64,000 nt of DNA from Candidatus Poribacteria bacterium (GTDB lineage: Bacteria > Poribacteria > WGA-4E > WGA-3G), in NCBI GenBank assembly GCA_958295945.1, contig OY282386.1:2803864-2867863 (forward strand), given 5' to 3'. The notes beneath the pieces were generated by a model. It saw only the letters and a program-made list of their open reading frames with translations. It searched no databases and was not told the origin of the DNA. Positions 27,703 through 36,771 of this stretch are shown here, in pieces (position 1 is the stretch's first letter; each line of letters begins with the position of its first letter). Both the position numbers and the translations under genes were made by a program.

Positions 27703-28668
27703 TTAAAGGTCAACTGCTTTACCAGTTACAAACGAAGTGCTTGCGGCAAGCATGATGCGTAGTGTCTGCAATGCATCACTGTATGGTGAAAGAATTTCGG
27801 AGGCATCTCCACTCTTGACAGCATCAATAAAGACACGGTCTCTATCTTGCCCACCCGCCCCTGAAAGTGGTTCAGTTTCTCCTTTTCGGTTTATATTATT
27901 GGGACCACCTACAGTGACGACGAGACCACGTGTGAATACTTCAAGATGCACCCGTCCAAAACCTTCTAAGGCACAGGCGGAGACGATGTTTGCGACAGCA
28001 CCGTTTTCAAATTCAATGTTAACCATGCTGATATCATCAACATCATAATTTTCGATATGCGTCATGCTTCCACTGTTTGCAACACCGTGTACAGTTTTGC
28101 CATCGCTGCCAACAAGAAACCGACAGAGATCAAAAATATGTGTTGTTTGTTCAACATGCTGTCCACCGGATTGTGCTCGGACTCTCCACCAAGGGGTTCC
28201 GGGCATACCACCCATCCAATATCCGAGTGCACCGAGTATTTGTGGTTGCTCTTCCAGCATTTTCTTTGCACTTTGAGCATTGCCACCATATCGCCAGTGA
28301 TAACCAACACTGGTTATGACACCAGTTTCATTAATGTAGTCATTGATTATAATCGCTGGTTCAATTTCCGAATGGATTGGTTTCTCAATGAACATTGCGA
28401 TACCTTTTTCACAGGCAATTCGTTCCTGTTCACCGTGTGCAAAAGGTGGTGTGCAGATATAGACTGCATCCAAGTCTTCTTTATCATACATCACGCGATA
28501 ATCGGAATATGCATTCCCACCGAACTCTTCGGCGCGTGATTTCGCGCGATCTTCTGAAATATCACACATGGCACAAAATTGAACATCTTCAAAATTGTCC
28601 TTAAGGTTGCGCATATGCGCACCTGCCATGCCACCAGTTCCTATAAAACCAAGTTTAACTTGATCCAT
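27703..28668 (-). CDS. Gfo/Idh/MocA family NAD(P)-dependent oxidoreductase
   Basis: 321 residues. N-terminal Rossmann motif GFIGTGGMAGAHMRN, then DAVYICTPPFAHG, the EKPI motif (FIEKPIHSE near 96) and the C-terminal beta-sheet domain (GGQHVEQTTHIFDLCRFLVG). EKP holds the conserved catalytic-region Lys. These enzymes oxidise or reduce sugars, inositols and their derivatives. The start ATG 28668 follows AAGGAGAAATT. It is transcribed divergently from the epimerase at 28827 with 158 nt between them; the two plausibly work on the same sugar. Confidence 0.93.
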   Translation of the reverse strand: MDQVKLGFIGTGGMAGAHMRNLKDNFEDVQFCAMCDISEDRAKSRAEEFGGNAYSDYRVMYDKEDLDAVYICTPPFAHGEQERIACEKGIAMFIEKPIHSEIEPAIIINDYINETGVITSVGYHWRYGGNAQSAKKMLEEQPQILGALGYWMGGMPGTPWWRVRAQSGGQHVEQTTHIFDLCRFLVGSDGKTVHGVANSGSMTHIENYDVDDISMVNIEFENGAVANIVSACALEGFGRVHLEVFTRGLVVTVGGPNNINRKGETEPLSGAGGQDRDRVFIDAVKSGDASEILSPYSDALQTLRIMLAASTSFVTGKAVDL

Positions 28669-28749
28669 AATTTCTCCTTAATTCTGAATAGTTACGGAAA
28701 ATCCTTAAGTTGTATATTATCAATTTAGTTTAGCAAAAATGAACATTTA

Positions 28750-28778
28750 TTGCAAGTGATATAAAATTCTGATACAAT
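28750..28778 (+). promoter_or_regulatory. Sigma-70 promoter of the epimerase at 28827
   Basis: TTGCAA (28750-28755), 17-nt spacer, TACAAT (28773-28778), 48 nt before the start codon, in the divergent region shared with the Gfo/Idh gene. Confidence 0.6.
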
Positions 28779-28826
28779 TTGAACTAACTTTATACTTAGA
28801 ATTAAAAGAGAAAAGGAGAGAACTTG

Positions 28827-29618
28827 ATGGGTTTCAAATTTGGATATAGTACTTTACGATGGCAACAACCAGATTTTGAAGAACTATTGGCACAACTGAA
28901 GGAAACAGGTTGGGATGGTTGGGAGATGCGACAATCTTTAGACTGGGCGGGTACACCGCGTCGAATTCGCCGGATGTGCGAAAATGCTGATATGCCAGTC
29001 TGTGCTGTAACAGCACGTGGATTACCGATTGATAAGAATTACGAACAGATGGAACTCAATTTGCGTAGGATTGACTTCGCCGCAGAAGTAGGTGCAGATT
29101 GTTTTATGTTTATGGGGGCAGGAAAACCAAAAGATCGTCCCATAGACAACGATGATCTTACAAGACTTGCAGAAGTTTCTGAGGAATGGGCTGACTACGG
29201 TTCACGTTATGGCTTAGATGTCTGCTATCATATTCATACCAATACAACGGTGGATTCCATTGAAGATTGGGCAAAATATATGAGTTTACTACGTAAGTGC
29301 AAACTGTGTATTGATGTTTCTCATTCTGCTCTCTGGGGATTTGATCCAATTGAATCCATACGTAGATACAGTGATGTACTGGTTTATGTACACCTACAGG
29401 ATTATTCAGGTTTCTCAGGAGGGGATGGAAATTCCTATGAGGTAGATTGGGTAGATGTTGGTGGTGGAGATGTGATGGATTTTCCCGCTATAATGTCAAC
29501 TCTGGAAGAACTCAATTTTGACAGATGGATTACTGCATGTCCTGGGATGGTTGAAGATCGCACGGATGAAGAACGGATGACAGTCAACCGCGAATATCTG
29601 CGACAATTGGGATATTAG
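28827..29618 (+). CDS. Sugar phosphate isomerase/epimerase family protein
   Basis: 263 residues from ATG 28827; the TTG at 28824 is adjacent and AAAGGAGAGAACT is spaced for the ATG. TIM-barrel features: GWDGWEMRQSLDW, DVCYHIHTNTTVDS, CIDVSHSALWGF, YVHLQDYSG (metal His and Asp positions). The segment replacing the usual C-terminal Glu strand reads WITACPGM, so one ligand may be missing or moved. Its divergent neighbour is a Gfo/Idh dehydrogenase, a pairing typical of inositol or keto-sugar catabolism. Confidence 0.88.
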   Translation: MGFKFGYSTLRWQQPDFEELLAQLKETGWDGWEMRQSLDWAGTPRRIRRMCENADMPVCAVTARGLPIDKNYEQMELNLRRIDFAAEVGADCFMFMGAGKPKDRPIDNDDLTRLAEVSEEWADYGSRYGLDVCYHIHTNTTVDSIEDWAKYMSLLRKCKLCIDVSHSALWGFDPIESIRRYSDVLVYVHLQDYSGFSGGDGNSYEVDWVDVGGGDVMDFPAIMSTLEELNFDRWITACPGMVEDRTDEERMTVNREYLRQLGY

Positions 29619-29717
29619 TTTTCTAAGCATCAAGTTCTCAAACATTAGGAACAACTATTTATTTAAAGAATCAACTTGATAAAGATGTACATGTCTTCTG
29701 TTTAGGAGAAAAAATCT

Positions 29718-31538
29718 ATGAATGAATCGGGAAGAGGAATCCGTTCTATTCTTGCTACGGATTGCGGTAGCACTACTACAAAAGCAATACTAATTGAGAA
29801 ACGTGGTGATGAATATCAACTTATCGTTCGCGGTGAAGCACCAACTACTGTGGAAGCACCTGTTGAAGATGTCACTGCTGGTGTAATCAATGCAATTACA
29901 GAAGTAGAGGAACTTGCTGGACGTAAACTGTTAGATGATGGAATTATCATCAAACCACAGAACGGAGATGAAGGTGTTGATATTTATATATCAACGAGTA
30001 GTGCGGGTGGTGGACTGCAAATGATGGTAGCAGGAGTTGTACGGAATATGACTGCAGAGAGTGCGGAACGTGCGGCACTCGGTGCAGGTGCGATTGTGAT
30101 GGATGTGATTGCATCGAATGACAAACGTCTACCTCATGAAAAAATAGAACGTATCAGACACTTGCGTCCCGATATGCTTCTGCTATCGGGTGGGATTGAT
30201 GGTGGTACAACTTCACATGTGGTTGAATTAGCTGAGATAATAGCAGCCGCACGTCCCCAACCACGTCTTGGTATTGCCTACGAACTTCCTATTATTTATG
30301 CGGGTAACAAAGATGCACAAGAACTTATCCGTGAACGTTTGGAAGATGTGATGTCATTAGAAATCGTAGATAACCTTCGTCCTGTGTTAGAACGTGAAGA
30401 ATTAACGCCAACACGTCACAAGATTCAAGAACAATTCCTTGAGCACGTGATGGCACATGCACCCGGATACAAAAAACTTCTTGAATGGACAGATACACCC
30501 GTTATGCCGACTCCAGGTGCAGTTGGAGAAATAATTCAAACCGTTTCTGAACAGCATGATATGCAGGTCGTTGGTGTTGACATCGGTGGTGCAACGACCG
30601 ATGTGTTTTCTGTGTTTAAGAACCGAGAAGATGAACCTAGCTTTAACCGGACTGTGAGTGCGAACCTGGGTATGAGTTATAGTGTTTCCAATGTACTCGC
30701 TGAAGCGGGTATTGATAATGTCTTACGTTGGGTACCATTTGATATAGAGGAAGGGGATCTGCGTAATCGCGTGAAAAACAAGATGATCCGACCTACAACC
30801 ATTCCTCAAACGCTACAAGAATTAGTTTTAGAGCAAGCAATTGCCCGTGAAGCACTCCGACTGGCATTTGTACAACATAAACAGTTAGCCGTGGAATTGC
30901 GTGGCGTTCAACAACAACGCACAATCTCAGAAGCTTTCGAACAGGCAGAAAGTGGTCAAACACTTGTTAATATGCTTTCATTAGATATGTTAGTGGGTAG
31001 TGGCGGCGTTCTGTCACACGCGCCGAGACGGCAGCAATCCATGCTTATGATGATTGACGCTTTCCAACCAGAAGGAATAACGCACCTTGCTGTTGATAGT
31101 ATCTTTATGATGCCTCAACTTGGTGTATTAGCACAAGTTAATGCAGAAGCAGCAACACATGTATTTGAACGTGATTGTCTGATTCATCTCGGCACTTGTA
31201 TATCACCGATTGGTGTTGGAAAAGAGAGTGAATCATGCCTCTCAATAGAGATAAGTGTTCCAGAGAAAGCAGTTATCACAGAAGACGTTCCTTATGGTGA
31301 GATACGATTATATCCACTTGACATTGGTGAAACCGCATCAGTGAAGCTCCAACCTTCAAGAAAATTTGATGTCGGAGCAGGCAGAGGTTCACTCTTGGAA
31401 ACAGAGGCAATGGGTGGTGTTGTGGGATTAGTTGTTGATACCCGCGGAAGACCTCTTGAAATTCCATTAGACCCCACAGAACGTGTTGAACAACTAAATA
31501 AGTGGCAGAAAGCCTTGAATACCTACCCAACTGAATAG
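29718..31538 (+). CDS. mutL: MutL-type ASKHA-fold protein (glutamate mutase accessory family)
   Basis: 606 residues. The N-terminus LATDCGSTTTKAIL is the phosphate-binding loop of ASKHA ATPases; VVGVDIGGATTDVFSVF is the second half-site. The stretch ISTSSAGGGLQMMVAGVVRNMTAESAERAALGAGA is split across residues about 95-130 and is typical of the glutamate mutase MutL family (a probable B12-enzyme chaperone or reactivase, not the mismatch-repair MutL). No mutase genes (mutS/mutE) are near. The start ATG 29718 follows TTTAGGAGAAAAAATCT. Function in the absence of mutase partners is open; ornithine or other B12 enzymes elsewhere are possible clients. Confidence 0.88.
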   Translation: MNESGRGIRSILATDCGSTTTKAILIEKRGDEYQLIVRGEAPTTVEAPVEDVTAGVINAITEVEELAGRKLLDDGIIIKPQNGDEGVDIYISTSSAGGGLQMMVAGVVRNMTAESAERAALGAGAIVMDVIASNDKRLPHEKIERIRHLRPDMLLLSGGIDGGTTSHVVELAEIIAAARPQPRLGIAYELPIIYAGNKDAQELIRERLEDVMSLEIVDNLRPVLEREELTPTRHKIQEQFLEHVMAHAPGYKKLLEWTDTPVMPTPGAVGEIIQTVSEQHDMQVVGVDIGGATTDVFSVFKNREDEPSFNRTVSANLGMSYSVSNVLAEAGIDNVLRWVPFDIEEGDLRNRVKNKMIRPTTIPQTLQELVLEQAIAREALRLAFVQHKQLAVELRGVQQQRTISEAFEQAESGQTLVNMLSLDMLVGSGGVLSHAPRRQQSMLMMIDAFQPEGITHLAVDSIFMMPQLGVLAQVNAEAATHVFERDCLIHLGTCISPIGVGKESESCLSIEISVPEKAVITEDVPYGEIRLYPLDIGETASVKLQPSRKFDVGAGRGSLLETEAMGGVVGLVVDTRGRPLEIPLDPTERVEQLNKWQKALNTYPTE

Positions 31539-31637
31539 ATATGCATTACGTGAGTTTGATAAATCAATTCAACAACCTACAATCTAATTGAATTCTCTCA
31601 AACCGAGAGCAGAAGAACCACCAGGTATGGTTCTCAA

Positions 31638-32684
31638 TCATTCCTTTGGTAACTTCTGCTTTTCTCTCCATCGCGGGTACTCGTGGGTGAGAAGATTGGC
31701 TGCCCAACCACCGTAGTAGGCGTATCCGGTACGGCGTTCCTGACCAATCTCAGAAAACGCGTAACGGACAACTGAGTCCCGGTCGAGAAAGATTGGACGG
31801 TTTGTGCTGATCTCGTAGAAACGCGCCCAGAGTGGTCCCGCATGCGGATCCGCTACAATCCGTTTATCGGCGTGTCCCTCAGGGTTGGTGAACTCTTCTA
31901 AACGCATGCCTTGGATCGCGACTCTTCGAAACCATGTAACAGCACCCTCAACAGCTGCAATTATCTCTGGTGTTGGTTCTTCAATTGACATCAGGAAACG
32001 CACAACACCTACGCTTTCCGCACCTGAGATTGATGGCGGCTCATAGGAACGCGCCCACGCAGGTTCAAGCGTTTCTTCATCATGCTGTGCACACCACGCT
32101 GTGAGTTTACCATTCTGTTTGATCTGTGTGCGTAGAATGCAGTCTATGCCCTTGGTAACAGCAGTTTTAGCTTTAGCGATTTCCTCTGTTTTCAAGAACC
32201 CATAGTCTGAAGATTCAGAAACATCACGGAGGAGTTCAAGTAATCGCTCCATAACTCTATCATTGAATGTGATATGGCGATGGTAGTTTTTGCTTAATGG
32301 ATAGGACTGAGGCCACCCACCGGTCGAATATTGTGCTTCAAAGATATGTGAAAGACCTTTTGAGAATGCTATTTCGTAGCGCGCTTCGTTTGTCGCAAGA
32401 AACGCACGCGCAAGAAACCTTAGTTCGTTAGTAGTCGCACCGTTGTCAAAAGTTCCCCGTAGGTCTTTACTATCACCATCAAACGGCTTGGAGGCAGTGT
32501 CTTTATTCTTTGGCCAACTGCCGTGCGGTGTCTGCCACGTGAGGACGTTGTCGGCAATGCGACGACCTTCCTCCCCTTGGAACCATTCGGTGGATTGTTT
32601 CGTGTATTGAGAAGGAACGGTTGCCTCGGATAATGAAAGAAGCAAGAGGCATGACGCACAAATGAGAGGCAGTTTTAACTTCAT
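31638..32684 (-). CDS. pelA: Secreted pectate lyase, PL10 family (PelA-like)
   Basis: 348 residues with an N-terminal signal peptide (MKLKLPLICASCLLLLSLSE). PL10 signatures are present: GTFDNGATTNELRFLARAF, YSTGGWPQSYPL, HITFNDRVM, KLTAWCAQHDEETLEPAWAR and RSYEPPSISGAESV. This (alpha/alpha)3 barrel cuts polygalacturonate by beta-elimination. The conserved Arg of RSYE and the TFDNGAT Asp are visible. Length suits a minimal catalytic domain without a carbohydrate-binding module. It indicates degradation of plant- or alga-type uronic polymers outside the cell. Confidence 0.93.
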   Translation of the reverse strand: MKLKLPLICASCLLLLSLSEATVPSQYTKQSTEWFQGEEGRRIADNVLTWQTPHGSWPKNKDTASKPFDGDSKDLRGTFDNGATTNELRFLARAFLATNEARYEIAFSKGLSHIFEAQYSTGGWPQSYPLSKNYHRHITFNDRVMERLLELLRDVSESSDYGFLKTEEIAKAKTAVTKGIDCILRTQIKQNGKLTAWCAQHDEETLEPAWARSYEPPSISGAESVGVVRFLMSIEEPTPEIIAAVEGAVTWFRRVAIQGMRLEEFTNPEGHADKRIVADPHAGPLWARFYEISTNRPIFLDRDSVVRYAFSEIGQERRTGYAYYGGWAANLLTHEYPRWREKQKLPKE

Positions 32685-32763
32685 AAAGGTATCCTTTCAT
32701 TAGTTTTCTGGATGATTCATCTTATGCTTATATATGTTATACCGAACTCATGATTAATTCAAT

Positions 32764-32883
32764 AGACATTATACCGATTTAATTGTCCAATGTTGCTTCA
32801 TTCAAAGGCGCGGCGTGTAGGGGCGGGGTTTCCCCGCCCCTACGATGTTCACAGACTACGCTGATTAATTCATTATAATGTCT
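32764..32883. repeat. MITE-like repeat with a 12-bp GC hairpin
   Basis: Inverted ends AGACATTATA...TATAATGTCT enclose 120 bp, with imperfect pairing continuing inward (TTTAATT/ATTAATC). The centre is GTAGGGGCGGGG-TTT-CCCCGCCCCTAC, a perfect 12-bp hairpin. It is in the 602-nt gap upstream of pelA; the rest of the gap to 33149 is AT-rich and shows no gene. Confidence 0.65.
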
Positions 32884-33149
32884 AATAAATACGCTCGATC
32901 TTTTCAAGTAATAAAATTTTTTTTTCTTGACACAAAGATGCATAAAGTATATAGTGATAACTCTGTTTAACACAAATGTTTATTCTAATAAAACATATTA
33001 TGTAAGTTCTTAGCAAAACACACAACGGTAATTCAATAAACTTTAAGTCCTGTAAATTTCCTTTCCATAAGTCATTTAAATGTGTTATGATATATTATAA
33101 ATACTTGGTAAGTTGAATTACCAACTTCACTTTCACAACATTTCAACTC

Positions 33150-33264
33150 TCTTAAAGTCCCCTTGATAAGGGGGATTTAGGGGGTTAAAAAGACCAAAAA
33201 CACTGAAATATTGCACTATTTAACCCCCCTACCCCCCTTATCAAGGGGGAATGCGTAAGTCCTG
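33150..33264. repeat. Inverted MITE, TGCGTAAGTCCTG family, copy 1 (one end worn)
   Basis: Contains CCCCTTGATAAGGGGG, GGGGGTTAAAAAGACC, CTGAAATATTGCACTATTT and ends GCGTAAGTCCTG at 33264. It is the near-perfect reverse complement of 34154-34286 but has lost its left terminal CAGGACTTACGCA. It lies immediately upstream of the gene at 33287. Confidence 0.9.
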
Positions 33265-33286
33265 TATTTTTATTAAAGGTGTAAAA

Positions 33287-34117
33287 ATGAAACATTCAAA
33301 TTTTGTTCTTCTGACAATCGCATTAAGTCTATGTTTGATTTTAAATTTAACAAACTCTACCTCAGCTCAAGGTGAAGTCAATCTTGATGGCGGTCCTTTG
33401 AAAGAAGCTGATTTTTTCGTAAAACCACCAGGCACAGTAGACGAAGACCATTCTGGCTATGACACATGGATCAGCAAGTGGTATGGACCTGATGGAAATT
33501 ACACAAACACTGGTGGTCCAGGAAATGTTATAAGAAGAGATCTTATTGACGAAGGCACTAATGGCCAACTGACACAGGTAACGCTATCTACCCTCGCCGG
33601 TTTGCAGAAAACAAAAAATATGGATGAGATTGATTGGGGAGATGCAAACGGAGGGCCTCGAAAATGGAATGTCTTTGAATTAGATACTAACAGTGATAAT
33701 AATATGAATAGGAATGGCCCTATTGATAACATTGACATTTACGGTATCCTTGTAATTGATGCACCGAAGGCGATGACATCTGTAATGTCACCCGCCCACG
33801 ATAATAATGCACAAATCTGGATTAACGGCGAAAAATGGTATTATCATCCCGATTGGACCGGCGGTGCGAAAAAGGTTGATTACAACGTTGAAATCAAGCT
33901 ACAGAAAGGTGCTAACGTGCTGCTATACCGCGTAAGTGAAGGTGGAGGAGGTGCTTATATGAACCTACATTTTGACGATGACACGCATGATACCGTTGAT
34001 ATCTATCCAGATGCAGCTACAAACAAAGATGAATTCTTCAAAGAAATTGATGGAGTCTTAAGCATTGAACCAGTTGGTAAGTTGACGACCATTTGGGCAG
34101 ATATTAAACGCAATTAA
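33287..34117 (+). CDS. Secreted protein with the KLTTIWADIK C-terminal tail
   Basis: 276 residues from ATG 33287 (GTGTAAAA upstream); reading from 33251 would start inside a MITE. Signal peptide: NFVLLTIALSLCLILNLTNS, cut near STSAQG. The mature part is unrecognised, with a discoidin- or PA14-like segment (MSPAHDNNAQIWINGEKWYYH, then GANVLLYRVSEGGGGAYMNL), suggestive of a PA14/carbohydrate-binding beta-sandwich. The last residues VGKLTTIWADIKRN match the tails of five LamG proteins at 52-64 kb, although the rest is not LamG. The gene sits between two inverted MITEs and could have been moved with them. Confidence 0.8.
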   Translation: MKHSNFVLLTIALSLCLILNLTNSTSAQGEVNLDGGPLKEADFFVKPPGTVDEDHSGYDTWISKWYGPDGNYTNTGGPGNVIRRDLIDEGTNGQLTQVTLSTLAGLQKTKNMDEIDWGDANGGPRKWNVFELDTNSDNNMNRNGPIDNIDIYGILVIDAPKAMTSVMSPAHDNNAQIWINGEKWYYHPDWTGGAKKVDYNVEIKLQKGANVLLYRVSEGGGGAYMNLHFDDDTHDTVDIYPDAATNKDEFFKEIDGVLSIEPVGKLTTIWADIKRN

Positions 34118-34153
34118 CTTGCACTATAGCCTATAGAATTCATTGTAATCCAT

Positions 34154-34286
34154 CAGGACTTACGCATTCCCCCTTGATAAGGGGGGTAGGGGGGTTAAAT
34201 AGTGCAATATTTCAGTGTTTTTGGTCTTTTTAACCCCCTAAATCCCCCTTATCAAGGGGACTTTAAGAGAAACTGCGTAAGTCCTG
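34154..34286. repeat. Inverted MITE, TGCGTAAGTCCTG family, copy 2 (complete)
   Basis: 133 bp with ends CAGGACTTACGCA and TGCGTAAGTCCTG. Interior matches copy 1 in the opposite orientation. The 341-nt gap 34118-34458 is otherwise AT-rich, with only the promoter at 34424. Confidence 0.92.
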
Positions 34287-34423
34287 TCCATATAACTTGG
34301 TGAATAGGTCTAACATACAATACCTATTCACCATTTTTCTTAATTCGTAAACATTAGTAAGAATACATGATATTTTGATTGTTCAATCATGCAGTCATTC
34401 TGAACATGATTGTTAACATATTC

Positions 34424-34452
34424 TTGATAATTGCACAATTTATCGTTATAAT
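34424..34452 (+). promoter_or_regulatory. Sigma-70 promoter giving an apparently leaderless mRNA
   Basis: TTGATA (34424-34429), 17-nt spacer, perfect TATAAT (34447-34452). The ATG of the TPR gene lies at 34459, only 6 nt after the -10 box, so transcription should begin at or beside the start codon. No ribosome-binding site precedes it. Confidence 0.65.
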
Positions 34453-34458
34453 TGTTAT

Positions 34459-35085
34459 ATGTTATACAGAATCTTTCAAGTTTTTCTTCTAATGCTACTT
34501 TTACCTATACTTATCGGATGGATCGGCAACTGGACGCGTCTGATGAAAAGCGGTCACGAGGCTTATGTGTACCAGAATTATGAATCAGCAGTGACCGTAT
34601 TTCAACAAGCTGCAGTTGATAGACCTAACAACCCTATCGTTCATCATAATCTGGGAACGGCATTATATAAAAAAGGTAAATTTCGACAAGCTGCAAACGC
34701 CTTTCAAACAGCACTCCTCAAAGTAAATGTTCCAAACAAAGCTGCTGTTTATTACAACTTAGGCAATGCTCAGTTTCAGATGCGCGACCTTGCTGCAGCA
34801 ATTGAATCATACAGATCATCACTCAGATTGAATCCACATGATGTTGATGCTAAACATAATCTTGCTTTGGCACTTGAACTATTCACTGACGAACAACACA
34901 ATATCACACAGCAACAAAAGGAAAACAATCCAAGACAAGATTCAGCAAAAATTGAACCGAATAATCTATCAAAAGGTGAGATAAATCAACTCCTTGATCA
35001 ATTGAGTATGAATGAAAGTAGACGCCGACAAGAGATCCTCAAAAAACAACTCAATACCGGTATTAGACGTGCTAAAGATTGGTAA
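34459..35085 (+). CDS. TPR protein of a partial Bat operon (BatC/BatE-like)
   Basis: 208 residues. One N-terminal membrane helix (FQVFLLMLLLPILIGWIGNW) is followed by three TPR units (HHNLGTALYKKGKFRQAANA, VYYNLGNAQFQMRDLAAAIE). The acidic, Gln-rich C-terminus ends in GEINQLLDQLSMNESRRRQE, the conserved LL...L...E...R tail of BatC/BatE-like TPR proteins. It overlaps the BatD-like gene by 17 nt. Bat proteins are envelope proteins linked to stress tolerance in bacteroidetes, spirochaetes and others. The VWA-domain genes BatA and BatB, and the MoxR ATPase, are not in this window. Confidence 0.85.
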   Translation: MLYRIFQVFLLMLLLPILIGWIGNWTRLMKSGHEAYVYQNYESAVTVFQQAAVDRPNNPIVHHNLGTALYKKGKFRQAANAFQTALLKVNVPNKAAVYYNLGNAQFQMRDLAAAIESYRSSLRLNPHDVDAKHNLALALELFTDEQHNITQQQKENNPRQDSAKIEPNNLSKGEINQLLDQLSMNESRRRQEILKKQLNTGIRRAKDW

Positions 35086-36709
35086 CATACACATCATTCT
35101 AACTAAGTCACTATATAGTATTATTACGCTTAGCATATCACTGATACTTTTCTCACTTGATGTTGAATGCAAGGATATTGAAGTTACAGCAGTTGTTTCT
35201 CCTCGCTACATTCAATATAACGAGAAAGCAACTTTAGAACTTAAAATATCCGGCAAAACACAGATAAATCATATCGGCACACCACAGTTCAACTTCCTCC
35301 CCAATTTCATCACTGTCCCACTTGAATCAAATACCACGCCACGATTGATAGACGACAAAGTTGCAGTTTCAATGGCTTGGGTATATGAACTAATACCACA
35401 AAAGACCGGAGAGATAGTTCTCCCTGATATTAGTTTTTTATACCAAGGTATACCTTATATAGCCAATCCGGGAAAGATAATTGTTGGTGCAACTGATACA
35501 TATCATAACATATCAACTGGTGGTGTTCATAAAGTCGTAGCCGAAGTTGATAATCAAAAACCCTATATTAGCGAGGGAATAGAGTACCGATTCCGTTACT
35601 TGTATACAACTGTTATACCAACAGTGAAACCACCCACACCATCATTACCTAATTTTAATGGATTCGTCGTTGAGAAACTAAATGATGAAAAGAACACAAC
35701 TGCAAATGTCGGTGGTAAAACATTCTATGTTCAAGAATATGTTAGAAGATTGTATCCGCAGAAGATTGGAAAAATCTTGATTGAATCATCTGAATTAAAA
35801 CTGCACCTAAAGGGCAATCCAAAGACCTTGAAAACAAAAGCAATTCCGATCAATGTACAACCGCTCCCTGAGATTGGTAAACCTACAAATTTTAGTGGGG
35901 CAGTTGGTAATTTTACTATTAGTGCACATGTTGACAGGAACAGACTTGTAGTCCGCAATGCTTTTACATTGTCTCTGAATATTAAAGGTAATGGAATTAT
36001 CGATAATGTAACGCCTCCCAATATTTCATCAATTAAAGGCTTCAGAATAAATCCTCCTTCACATGTAAAAGGCGATACTGGCAATAGCATCCAATTCAAT
36101 TATGTTGTCATACCATTAGAAGCAGGAAGATTGCAAATTCATGCTATAACTCTTTCTTTTTACAATCCAACCATCAAAACATATCAGACTGCGAAAACAA
36201 AACCTATACCAATTACTGTGATTCCTAATTCCTTAGATGGTATTGAACCTGAATCAAGTTTCCCTACTTGGATTTTGTGGTCGCTGTTAATATTGTTGGT
36301 TTGCGCAGTAATATTTGCTGGTTTTCTGTTATACCGTTCTAAATTGAACAGGCGGTCATCAGATGCAGATAATATAAGTTCTCATACGCAAGCGGACTCT
36401 GTCGCATTAGATTCCTTAGATAGTGGAACTATAGATATGAATTCAACAGCATTTGGAGAAGAATTGACACGAATATTACATCAATACCTGTGTAATATGA
36501 TTGATGAACCATATCGCAAGTTAACTATTGCAGAAGTCCAGGCAATATGTAATAATGTGAAAGTGTCTCAAACAATAATTGATGAAATTGAAGAGATTCT
36601 TACAAAATGTGATTTTCACAGATTCGCCCCCGTTCCTCTTTCTAATGAAGAACGCAGAAATTTAGCAACGCGTCTAAACACTGTGACACAACATCTGGAA
36701 ACAACTTAA
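35069..36709 (+). CDS. batD: BatD-like membrane protein
   Basis: 546 residues if started at GTG 35069, which places the signal helix (SLYSIITLSISLILFSLDVE) near the N-terminus; the ATG at 35012 would add 19 unlikely residues. The oxygen-tolerance BatD family is shown by IEVTAVVSPRYIQYNEKATL, the beta-domain segments PPTPSLPNFNGFVVEKL and SGAVGNFTISAHVDRNRLVV, and a C-terminal transmembrane helix (WILWSLLILLVCAVIFAGFL) followed by a cytosolic tail. The domain plan (beta-sandwiches outside, one C-terminal helix) fits the family. Overlap with the TPR gene implies coupling. Confidence 0.88.
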   Translation: MLKIGNIHIILTKSLYSIITLSISLILFSLDVECKDIEVTAVVSPRYIQYNEKATLELKISGKTQINHIGTPQFNFLPNFITVPLESNTTPRLIDDKVAVSMAWVYELIPQKTGEIVLPDISFLYQGIPYIANPGKIIVGATDTYHNISTGGVHKVVAEVDNQKPYISEGIEYRFRYLYTTVIPTVKPPTPSLPNFNGFVVEKLNDEKNTTANVGGKTFYVQEYVRRLYPQKIGKILIESSELKLHLKGNPKTLKTKAIPINVQPLPEIGKPTNFSGAVGNFTISAHVDRNRLVVRNAFTLSLNIKGNGIIDNVTPPNISSIKGFRINPPSHVKGDTGNSIQFNYVVIPLEAGRLQIHAITLSFYNPTIKTYQTAKTKPIPITVIPNSLDGIEPESSFPTWILWSLLILLVCAVIFAGFLLYRSKLNRRSSDADNISSHTQADSVALDSLDSGTIDMNSTAFGEELTRILHQYLCNMIDEPYRKLTIAEVQAICNNVKVSQTIIDEIEEILTKCDFHRFAPVPLSNEERRNLATRLNTVTQHLETT

Positions 36710-36771
36710 AAATTGATATAATAAATTTGAAACAATTTGCTATAATTCAATTTTAAAAAGGACACTACTTT

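Noticed and set aside
32817-32843. GC hairpin as a terminator for pelA
   Set aside because: It lies upstream of the minus-strand pelA start, not after its stop, has no T-tract in a fitting direction, and lies inside inverted ends, so a MITE is the better reading.
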